From JBBILG01 sp037445085 (lineage in GTDB: Bacteria; Pseudomonadota; Gammaproteobacteria; Burkholderiales; Methylophilaceae), in NCBI GenBank assembly GCA_037445085.1, contig JBBILG010000080.1, positions 1 to 8,472 on the forward strand: 8,472 nucleotides of DNA, written 5' to 3'. The position numbers and the translations under genes were made by a program. Below, in pieces: positions 1-8,265 of this stretch. How positions within the stretch are numbered: the first letter of the stretch is position 1; the number at the start of each line of letters is the position of its first letter. A model generated the notes under the pieces. That model had not been told where the DNA came from, ran no database searches, and saw only the letters and a list, made by a program, of their open reading frames with translations.

Positions 1-479
1 AGGGCCACTCCCGTGGTGTCCGAGCCGCCGCGGCCCAGGGTGGTGATGTTGCCGGCTTCGTCCACGCCCTGGAAGCCCGCCACCACCACGACATAACCCT
101 GGTCGAGGTCGCGGCGGATCTTGTCCTCGTCGATTTTGAGGATGCGCGCCTTGGTGAAGGCGTCGTCGGTGAGGATGCGCACCTGCGCGCCGGTGTAGCT
201 CCTTGCCTTGACCCCGAGGTCCATCAGTGCCATGGAGGTGAGTGCGATGATGACCTGCTCGCCGGTGGACACCATCATGTCCAGTTCGCGCGGGTCTGGC
301 TCTGGCATGACTTCCCTGGCCAGGGCGATGAGACGGTTGGTCTCGCCGGACATGGCAGAGACCACCACCACCACCTGGTGCCCCATGGCCTTGTAGCGCG
401 CCACGCGCTTGGCGACGTTGCGGATACGCTCGGGATTGGCGACGGAAGTGCCGCCGTATTTCTGTACGATCAATGCCAT
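1..479 (-). CDS. lysC: Aspartate kinase, N-terminal part (cut by window edge)
   Basis: Aspartokinase phosphorylates L-aspartate with ATP, the first step toward lysine, threonine, methionine and diaminopimelate. The visible 159 residues begin MALIVQKYGGTSV, with the family's KYGGTSV substrate/nucleotide signature at residues 7-13. They continue with VVVVVSAMSGETNRLI near 37-52, a STGEQ segment near 71-75 and GRGGSDTTGVAL at the edge, all typical of the amino-acid kinase fold. The rest of the catalytic domain and the regulatory ACT domains lie beyond position 1. The start at 479 is backed by a GAGGA ribosome binding site (487-491) seven bases upstream. The gene lies 21 bases after alaS on the same strand with no terminator visible between, so cotranscription is likely. 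In many gamma- and betaproteobacteria alaS is followed by lysC and then csrA; csrA would be expected just outside the window. Confidence 0.95.
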   Translation of the reverse strand, partial: MALIVQKYGGTSVANPERIRNVAKRVARYKAMGHQVVVVVSAMSGETNRLIALAREVMPEPDPRELDMMVSTGEQVIIALTSMALMDLGVKARSYTGAQVRILTDDAFTKARILKIDEDKIRRDLDQGYVVVVAGFQGVDEAGNITTLGRGGSDTTGVA

Positions 480-486
480 GCAAGCT

Positions 487-491
487 TCCTC
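487..491 (-). promoter_or_regulatory. Ribosome binding site of lysC
   Basis: GAGGA on the minus strand, seven bases before the ATG at 479. It fixes the lysC start and suggests lysC is translated independently of alaS, whose stop is at 501-503. Confidence 0.7.
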
Positions 492-500
492 AAAATCTTT

Positions 501-3146
<2,646 letters not shown>

Positions 3147-3164
3147 GCAGTCACTTGTCTAAAA

Positions 3165-3597
3165 TCAATCGTCCCCGCCCGGCGCGGTGCGCAGCACCTG
3201 CCGGATGACGTCGCTGCCGAAGCCGCGCCCCTGCAGGTATCGCGCCTGTCTGGCCCATTCCTCGCGCGAGGCCGGCAGGGTGCCGAACTTCTTTTGCCAC
3301 AGCGCCCGCGCTGCGGCGGTTTCATCCTGCCGCAGCTCGCCCGCCGCCTTTTGCACCAAGTCTTCCGCCACGCCCCGCGCGCGCAGTTCGTGCACCAGCT
3401 TGAGATGGCCGACCTTGCCGCGTCGTGCGTGCACCACCTGCTCGACGTAGCGCGCATCGGAGAGCCAGCCGCGCCGCTGGAACTCGTCCAGCAGGGCGTC
3501 AATCTCGTCCGATCCGGCGTGGGGGAGGAGCTTGCGGCGCAACTCCTGCCGGGAGTGTTCGCGCCGGGCGAGGTAGCCCAGCGCCCGCTCCCTCGGG

Positions 3598-3617
<20 letters not shown>
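3165..3617 (-). CDS. recX: Regulatory protein RecX
   Basis: RecX binds RecA filaments and limits their growth and ATPase/coprotease activity. The 150-residue product is within the family range. It is rich in charged helices and shows the three-helix-repeat signatures: ALGYLARREHSRQELRRKL near the start, FQRRGWLSDARYVEQVVHAR in the middle and ARYLQGRGFGSDVIRQVL at the end. The start chosen is the ATG at 3617, 20 bases inside the end of recA (stop 3598-3600). An upstream in-frame ATG at 3650 would add MSPAACCRPRR, which is only recA sequence read in another frame and is not family-like. No Shine-Dalgarno is visible before 3617, so translational coupling to recA is likely and would tie RecX dosage to RecA. 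The stop is 18 bases before alaS. Confidence 0.93.
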
Positions 3618-4632
<1,015 letters not shown>

Positions 4633-4640
4633 GTGTGTCG

Positions 4641-4646
4641 CCCCTT
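4641..4646 (-). promoter_or_regulatory. Ribosome binding site of recA
   Basis: AAGGGG on the minus strand with an 8-base spacer to the ATG at 4632. It decides the start in favour of MDDNRSK. It is one of the few clear Shine-Dalgarno sequences in this gene run, consistent with high independent expression of recA. Confidence 0.75.
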
Positions 4647-4670
4647 TGCAAGCGGCCAAATAAAGCCATC

Positions 4671-4685
4671 AATTATTCCATAATT
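4671..4685. promoter_or_regulatory. Perfect dyad in the recA leader (possible operator)
   Basis: AATTAT-GGA-ATAATT on the minus strand (aattat-tcc-ataatt on plus) is a perfect 6-bp inverted repeat with a 3-base spacer. It lies 39 bases before the recA ATG and touches the last base of the pncC stop. The surrounding 4660-4690 stretch is markedly more AT-rich than the flanking genes, as expected of a promoter. It is not a CTG-N10-CAG LexA box. A role as operator or promoter element is inference; it could also just be an AT-rich promoter. Confidence 0.35.
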
Positions 4686-5176
4686 CAGCTGCCAAGGTAA
4701 GCCAGTAGACCGCGCAGGACGGCCTCCACCGACTGCCGGCGCACCGCCTGGCGGTCGCCGGAAAAGTGGCGGGTGTCGGCATGCGCGACGCCATCGGCAC
4801 AGGTCCAGGCGAAGCACACCATGCCCACCGGTTTTTCCGGCGTGCCGCCGTCCGGGCCGGCGATGCCGGTGATGGCGGCGGCCACCTGGGCGCGGCTGTG
4901 GGCGAGCGCGCCCAGCGCCATGGCGCGCGCGGTTTCTTCGCTCACCGCGCCGAAGCGCCGCAGGGTCTGCGGCGCCACGCCCAGCATTTCCGTCTTGGCC
5001 GCGTTGCTGTAGGTCACGAAGCCGCGCTCGAACCAGGCGGAACTGCCGGGGACGGCGGTGACCGTCTGCGCCACCCAGCCGCCGGTGCAGGATTCCGCCA
5101 GCGCCAGCATCCGGCCGCGCCGCCCGAGGGCGCGGCCGAGCTCGGCGGCCAGGGCTATCAGATCGTCATCAGCCAT
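4685..5176 (-). CDS. pncC: Nicotinamide-nucleotide amidase (CinA C-terminal family)
   Basis: PncC deamidates nicotinamide mononucleotide to nicotinate mononucleotide in the pyridine nucleotide salvage cycle. The 163-residue product is a stand-alone CinA C-terminal domain. It contains LALAESCTGG (24-33) with the family's conserved serine, GSSAWFERGFVTYSNAAKTEMLGV (44-67) with conserved Tyr and Lys, AVSEETARAMA (77-87) and ITGIAGPDGGTPEKPVGMV (102-120). There is no N-terminal MoaB-like domain of full-length CinA. The ATG at 5176 overlaps the end of pgpA by 19 bases and has no visible Shine-Dalgarno, which suggests coupling. An upstream in-frame ATG at 5230 would add pgpA-derived out-of-frame sequence. 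A cinA/pncC gene next to recA is a frequent arrangement in bacteria. The stop is 52 bases before the recA start. Confidence 0.93.
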   Translation of the reverse strand: MADDDLIALAAELGRALGRRGRMLALAESCTGGWVAQTVTAVPGSSAWFERGFVTYSNAAKTEMLGVAPQTLRRFGAVSEETARAMALGALAHSRAQVAAAITGIAGPDGGTPEKPVGMVCFAWTCADGVAHADTRHFSGDRQAVRRQSVEAVLRGLLAYLGS

Positions 5177-5643
5177 TGCAGCAGATGCAGCGAGGCGATG
5201 GCGTAAAGCGCCGCCAGCAGGTCGTCGCACATGACGCCGAGGCCGCCCTTGAGCCGGGCGTCACACTGACGGATGGGAAAGGGCTTCCAGACATCGAACA
5301 GCCGGAACAGCAGAAAGGCGACCAGCCACCATGCCCAGTACGGGGGCGTCAGGCTGAGCACCAACAGCATGGCGACGATTTCATCCCAGACGATGCTGCC
5401 GTGGTCATGGGCGCCCAGCGCCGCGCCGGTTTTCCGGCAAATCGGGATGCCCGCGAGGAACAGCAGGGTGATGGCGGCCAGTTGCAGCGACAGCGGCAGC
5501 CCCATCAGGCCGGCGTAGAGCGGCAGCGCCAGCAGCGCGCCGACCGTGCCCGGTGCCCTGGGTGCCAGACCGCAGCCCATGCCCAGTGCCAGAAAATGCG
5601 CGGGATGGCGCAGCAGAAAATGGCGATCAGGCGAAATGGTCAT
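5158..5643 (-). CDS. pgpA: Phosphatidylglycerophosphatase A
   Basis: Inner-membrane phosphatase that converts phosphatidylglycerol phosphate to phosphatidylglycerol. The 161 residues carry the PgpA signatures: GLAPRAPGTVGALLALP (25-41), VWDEIVAMLLVL (85-96) and the catalytic region FRLFDVWKPFPIRQCDARLKGG with GVMCDDLLAALYA (113-147). Hydrophobic segments at about 34-49, 53-68, 88-115 and 143-158 fit several membrane helices. The start at 5643 overlaps the thiL stop by 17 bases and the end overlaps pncC by 19, so the gene sits inside a coupled chain. thiL-pgpA adjacency is common in Proteobacteria. Confidence 0.96.
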   Translation of the reverse strand: MTISPDRHFLLRHPAHFLALGMGCGLAPRAPGTVGALLALPLYAGLMGLPLSLQLAAITLLFLAGIPICRKTGAALGAHDHGSIVWDEIVAMLLVLSLTPPYWAWWLVAFLLFRLFDVWKPFPIRQCDARLKGGLGVMCDDLLAALYAIASLHLLQWLMTI

Positions 5644-6583
5644 AGCCGGTCTTGTCGGGCTCCATGGGACGCCCCGCCGCGTCCAGCAGGCAGAGCCGCC
5701 GGCCTTCGGTGACGCGGCCGATGCATGTTAGCGGCAGACCCAGTTGCCTGCCGATGGCCCGGATGGGGGAAGCCTGCCGCGGTGCGGCGGTGAAGCACAG
5801 CTCGTAGTCGTCGCCGCCGGCCAGCAGGCAGTCGCGCACCCACGGCTGGTCGAGCAGAGGTGCCAGGGCGGGGTGCGCCGGCAGGTCGGCGTAACGGATT
5901 TCCGCACCGAGCTGCGAGCGTTCCAGGATGTGGCCGAGATCGGCCAGCAGACCGTCGGAGAGGTCGATGGCGGCATGGGCCAGCCCGCGCAGGGCCAATC
6001 CCAGCGCCACCCGCGGCTGCGGGGTGTCGAGACAGCGCCGGCAGTGGGCGAGATCGGCCTCGGCGAGCGGCACGTCGCGCTGCCGTGCGGCCAGCGCCAG
6101 GGCGGCGGCACCCAGCGGGCCGGACACCCAGACGTCGTCGCCGGGACGGGCGGCGTCGCGGCGCAGCGCCTGGCCTGGCGGCACCTCGCCGAAGATGGTC
6201 ACGCACAGGTTGAGCGGGCCGCGCGTGGTGTCGCCGCCGACCAGTGCGACGCCGAACTGCCCGGCGCACCTGAACAGGCCGTCGGCAAACGCCGCCAGCC
6301 AGGCATCGTCGGCCTGCGGCAGGGCGATGGCCAGCGTCGCCCAGCGCGGCTGCGCCCCCATGGCCGCCAGGTCGGAGAGGTTGACTGCCAGCGTCTTCCA
6401 GCCCAGCTTGCGCGGGTCGGCGTCGGGAAGAAAGTGGGTTCCCGCCACCAGCATGTCGCTGGAAACGGCGAGCTGCATGCCCGGCGCCATCTGCAGCAGG
6501 GCTGCATCGTCGCCGATGCCCAGTACGGCGGAAGGGGTCGGCCGGGTGAAATGGCGCTCGATGAGGCGGAACTCCGGAGTCAT
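5627..6583 (-). CDS. thiL: Thiamine-monophosphate kinase
   Basis: ThiL phosphorylates thiamine monophosphate with ATP to give thiamine diphosphate, the last step of cofactor synthesis. The 318 residues match family length. Motifs in order are GIGDDAALL (22-30), VSSDMLVAGTHF (40-51), NLSDLAAMGA (68-77), LVGGDTTRG (114-122), AIDLSDGLLADLGHI (205-219), GGDDYELCF (256-264) and a terminal GYDHF. Metal-binding aspartates are present in the GDD, SDM, NLSD, GGDTT and IDLSDG motifs. The ATG at 6583 overlaps the original mog stop (TGA 6580-6582) in an ATGA arrangement, so thiL was probably translated by coupling from mog. The mog frameshift moves the upstream stop about 80 bases away. The start has at most a weak purine stretch (GAAGCCGGA) before it. 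An in-frame extension to 6712 runs through mog sequence and is not family-like. Confidence 0.97.
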   Translation of the reverse strand: MTPEFRLIERHFTRPTPSAVLGIGDDAALLQMAPGMQLAVSSDMLVAGTHFLPDADPRKLGWKTLAVNLSDLAAMGAQPRWATLAIALPQADDAWLAAFADGLFRCAGQFGVALVGGDTTRGPLNLCVTIFGEVPPGQALRRDAARPGDDVWVSGPLGAAALALAARQRDVPLAEADLAHCRRCLDTPQPRVALGLALRGLAHAAIDLSDGLLADLGHILERSQLGAEIRYADLPAHPALAPLLDQPWVRDCLLAGGDDYELCFTAAPRQASPIRAIGRQLGLPLTCIGRVTEGRRLCLLDAAGRPMEPDKTGYDHFA

Positions 6584-6672
6584 TCCGGCTTCGGCTTTTG
6601 CGCCGACTTGGGACGGAATGCCTTGACCACAGCTTCGTTGGTCTCGATGTAGGGCGCGCCGATCAGGTCCAG
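6580..6672 (-). pseudogene. mog: Out-of-frame C-terminus of mog
   Basis: In the frame ending at TGA 6580-6582 the minus strand encodes LDLIGA, then PYIETNEAVVKAFRPKSA and QKPKPE, the conserved C-terminus of Mog. It joins the N-terminal part at 6671/6672 only after a frame change. Comparison with the usual IFAAVPYCxDLIG sequence implies that the codons for V, P, Y, C plus one base (about 13 bases) are missing. Adding 13 bases to 7160-6580 gives 594 bases, a 197-residue protein, close to E. coli Mog (about 195). The TGA overlaps the thiL ATG. Confidence 0.85.
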
Positions 6673-7160
6673 GCGGCGAAGATACCGTGCACCGCGGGCT
6701 TGCCGTTCGCATCCTTGAGGCCTTCCAGCGTTTCCCGGACGGACTTGGGCTGGCCGGGCAGGTTGATGATCAGGCTCTGCTTGCGGATCACCGCAACTTG
6801 CCGGGACAGGATGGCGGTGGGCACGAACTGCAGGCTGATCTGGCGCATCTGCTCGCCGAAGCCGGGCATGACCTTGTCCGCCACCGCCAGCGTCGCTTCC
6901 GGCGTGACGTCGCGCAGGGCGGGGCCGGTGCCACCGGTGGTGAGTACCAGCGCGCAACCTTCGTGATCCACCAGGTCGCGCAGCGTCGCTTCGATGTCGG
7001 CCTGGTCATCGGGTATGATGCGAGTGACAGGCTGCCATGGTGTGGCGAGCGCGTGCGTGATCCAGTCGCGCAGCGCCGGGATGCCCTGGTCCTCGTACAC
7101 GCCCGCAGAGGCGCGATCACTGATGGATACCAGGCCGATCTTGATGGGTGTCGCTGTCAT
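6663..7160 (-). CDS. mog: Molybdopterin adenylyltransferase, truncated by frameshift
   Basis: MogA/MoaB-family protein that adenylylates molybdopterin before molybdate insertion in molybdenum cofactor synthesis. The 165 visible residues include IGLVSISDRASAGVYEDQGI (8-27), LVLTTGGTGPALRDVTPEAT (71-90) with the nucleotide/substrate loop TTGGTG, VMPGFGEQMR (97-106) and RQVAVIRKQSLIINLPGQPK (120-139). After VHGIFAA (residues 157-163) the frame runs into WT and a TGA at 6663-6665. The expected continuation (family pattern roughly VPYC-LDLIG-PYIET) resumes in another frame from 6672. The ATG at 7160 is chosen because family homology begins there; upstream in-frame codons to 7214 encode MHNDMMMYFENRSRHAET, unlike the family. 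No clear Shine-Dalgarno is seen. The N-terminal active-site region is intact, but loss of the last 30 or so residues probably harms folding or oligomerisation. Confidence 0.85.
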   Translation of the reverse strand: MTATPIKIGLVSISDRASAGVYEDQGIPALRDWITHALATPWQPVTRIIPDDQADIEATLRDLVDHEGCALVLTTGGTGPALRDVTPEATLAVADKVMPGFGEQMRQISLQFVPTAILSRQVAVIRKQSLIINLPGQPKSVRETLEGLKDANGKPAVHGIFAAWT

Positions 7161-7197
7161 TGTTTCGGCATGCCGGGAACGGTTTTCAAAGTACATC

Positions 7198-7206
7198 ATC
7201 ATATCA
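7198..7206 (-). promoter_or_regulatory. Possible extended -10 promoter for the mog operon
   Basis: The minus strand reads TGATATGAT, matching the extended -10 pattern TGnTATAAT with one mismatch. Transcription would start near 7191, giving a leader of about 30 bases to the mog ATG at 7160. No good -35 hexamer is visible at 16-18 bases upstream, where the sequence is GC-rich. This is the only AT-rich patch ahead of the minus-strand gene run. Assigned by eye only. Confidence 0.35.
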
Positions 7207-7210
7207 TTGT

Positions 7211-7232
7211 GCATGCGGTGCCTGCCGCATGC
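7211..7232. repeat. Small inverted repeat upstream of mog
   Basis: GCATGCGG (7211-7218) and CCGCATGC (7225-7232) form an 8-bp perfect stem with a 6-base loop. It lies immediately upstream of the proposed mog -10. It could be an operator or a chance GC-rich dyad; no T-run follows on either strand, so it is not an obvious terminator. Confidence 0.45.
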
Positions 7233-7253
7233 GCAGCAGCAGACCCTAACAGG

Positions 7254-7286
7254 CCGATAAGCGGGCGCTGCGCGCCCGCTTATCGG
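7254..7286. repeat. Perfect hairpin, 15-bp arms, 3-base loop
   Basis: CCGATAAGCGGGCGC (7254-7268) and GCGCCCGCTTATCGG (7272-7286) are perfect reverse complements around a TGC loop. A stem this long and GC-rich would fold strongly in RNA or as a cruciform. No T-tract follows on either strand, so a standard intrinsic terminator is not supported. It lies between divergent transcription units, where no terminator is needed. Its last three bases (CGG, 7284-7286) are also the first three of the next inverted repeat. Confidence 0.85.
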
Positions 7287-7441
7287 GGCCGCGAATTGAT
7301 CGAATTCGGGGGGCGGCGCGCAGCGCCGCCTATCCCCTCATTCGAGCAGACACCGCGTTCCGCGGCTACGCCCACTCGAAAACTTTCGATACACTTCGTG
7401 TATCTCAATTTTCTCGGGGTGCCGCTCAATTCGCGGCCCCG
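7284..7441. repeat. 158-bp element with 16-bp perfect inverted termini
   Basis: CGGGGCCGCGAATTGA (7284-7299) and TCAATTCGCGGCCCCG (7426-7441) are perfect reverse complements and bracket a non-coding stretch. Inside are three perfect hairpins with 3-base loops: GGCGGCGC-gca-GCGCCGCC (7312-7330), CCGCG-ttc-CGCGG (7353-7365, itself enclosed by TTCGAG 7341-7346 and CTCGAA 7375-7380) and GATACAC-ttc-GTGTATC (7388-7404). I see no plausible protein in it. The shape resembles a miniature inverted-repeat element, but I do not recognise this family. Its right end shares CCG (7439-7441) with the next element. Confidence 0.75.
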
Positions 7442-7572
7442 TTGAAAAACGTAGCGAGGATGGCCGGATGCAAGACGCACGGAGCGCAGCGACCGAGACA
7501 TATCAATGAGATAGACGAGGGAGCGAGCGCCGCGCAACGCCGCAGATGGTCACCGCAGTAGTTTTTCAACGG
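7439..7572. repeat. 134-bp GTTGAAAAAC-type dispersed repeat
   Basis: CCGTTGAAAAAC (7439-7450) and GTTTTTCAACGG (7561-7572) are perfect 12-bp inverted termini. The interior (ggatgcaagacgcacggagc ... gagatagacgagggagcgag) looks like a repeat I recall from intergenic regions of many beta- and gammaproteobacteria, typically ending GTTTTTCAACGGCCTGC. Here the right end continues ggcctgcta (7571-7579), while the left arm lacks the matching outer bases; these may be the taacaggccg at 7247-7256, separated by the inserted palindromes. It ends 36 bases before the PDZ gene start, so it may contribute to that gene's 5' region. Family membership is from memory. Confidence 0.65.
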
Positions 7573-7595
7573 CCTGCTAAACCGCAGTTCATGAC

Positions 7596-7600
7596 AGGAG
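7596..7600 (+). promoter_or_regulatory. Ribosome binding site of the PDZ gene
   Basis: AGGAG with an 8-base spacer to the ATG at 7609. It decides the start against in-frame ATGs at 7546 (inside the repeat) and 7591, and puts the signal peptide at the very N-terminus. Confidence 0.8.
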
Positions 7601-7608
7601 TGCTTGCC

Positions 7609-8265
7609 ATGCGTCTTTACCATGCCCTGATGTTGACCGCGATGCTGGCTGTTTCGACCTCGGCGACTGCCGCCGGGCAGGAGGCCGAGCCGGATTCCAA
7701 TCCCTACGCGGCGACCTATGTCAGCCGCCAGCCGGCCCCGCCCGGGCAGCCCGTGGCAGCGCAAGTCTACCTGGGCAAGGACAAGCTGGCCGATTACCGG
7801 CGCATGCTGGAGGATGGCTATGACCTGCTGGGCTATTCCTCGTTCGAGGCCGGCGATGTCGCGCCCGAGCTGCTCACGCAGCAGGCGCAGCAGGTGCGTG
7901 CCGATGTTGCCCTGGTTTACACGGAAGGCGTGCAGCGGCCGCAGGCCAAAGACGCACGTTACAAATATTTCGCTTCCTACTGGACCAGGCTGCCGCCGCC
8001 GCTGCTTGGCGTGCATGTGCAGCGCGACACCCAGGCCGACGAAGGCGAGGGCGGGCTGGAAGTGCTGGCCGTCATCAAGGACAGCCCGGCCGCACGGGCC
8101 GGCCTGCGCCAGGGGGACATCCTGCTGCGCATGGGCGACGTGCAGCTGATGCGCCCCGAGCAACTTGCGGACACGGCGCGGCGCTATGCCGGGCAGGCCG
8201 TAGATCTTGACTGGAAGCGTGACGGCGCGCCGATGCGGCATGCCCTCACGCCCGGCCAGCCGTAA
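7609..8265 (+). CDS. Secreted PDZ-domain protein of unknown function
   Basis: A 218-residue protein with a signal peptide: MR, then a hydrophobic stretch (about 5-16) and an Ala-rich cleavage zone STSATAA ending near residue 22, so a periplasmic or exported location is likely. Residues about 31-130 form an unrecognised domain with NPYAATYVSRQPAP and LADYRRMLEDGYDLLGYSSFEAGDV (60-84), followed by VRADVALVYTE (96-106). Residues about 132-212 look like a PDZ domain: LLGVHV, EVLAVIKDSPAARAGLRQGDILLRMGDVQL (151-180) and a final WKRDGAPMRHALTP strand, as in HtrA-type PDZ repeats. There is no protease domain, so this is not DegP/DegS. The N-terminal domain may act as a binding module with PDZ as peptide binder; that is inference. 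The next gene overlaps its end by 26 bases. Confidence 0.85.
   Translation: MRLYHALMLTAMLAVSTSATAAGQEAEPDSNPYAATYVSRQPAPPGQPVAAQVYLGKDKLADYRRMLEDGYDLLGYSSFEAGDVAPELLTQQAQQVRADVALVYTEGVQRPQAKDARYKYFASYWTRLPPPLLGVHVQRDTQADEGEGGLEVLAVIKDSPAARAGLRQGDILLRMGDVQLMRPEQLADTARRYAGQAVDLDWKRDGAPMRHALTPGQP

Larger units (their letters stand above)
7161..7608. other. Divergent intergenic region, no supported gene
   Basis: These 448 bases separate mog (minus) from the PDZ gene (plus). From left to right: an AT-rich patch with a possible mog promoter (7198-7206), an 8-bp dyad (7211-7232), the palindromic modules 7254-7286, 7284-7441 and 7439-7572, and the leader with the ribosome binding site of the plus-strand gene (7573-7608). 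Open frames through the repeats encode low-complexity Ser/Arg-rich peptides and are not supported as genes. No convincing sigma70 promoter is seen for the plus-strand gene. Confidence 0.7.

Noticed and set aside
5860..6213. Arg/Pro-rich open frames opposite or alongside thiL (also 5640-6269 minus)
   Set aside because: Extreme Arg/Ala/Pro composition typical of alternative frames in GC-rich DNA; thiL motifs occupy the real frame throughout.
6663..6680. mog frameshift as a simple homopolymer sequencing error or programmed frameshift
   Set aside because: Several conserved codons are missing together with the frame change, and there is no slippery heptamer or long homopolymer at the junction. 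Mis-assembly remains possible.
7254..7286. Strong hairpin as an intrinsic terminator
   Set aside because: No T-tract follows on either strand, and it lies between divergent units where no upstream transcript needs to end.
7280..7537. 85-codon minus-strand frame through the palindromic modules (SLVYLIDMSRSLRSVRLAS...)
   Set aside because: It is the peptide produced by reading the GTTGAAAAAC-type repeat and the palindromes. Such peptides appear as spurious hypothetical proteins wherever the repeat occurs.
7254..7572. CRISPR array or integron-like site
   Set aside because: The repeats are inverted pairs of different sequence, not regularly spaced direct repeats, and no cas gene or integrase is visible.
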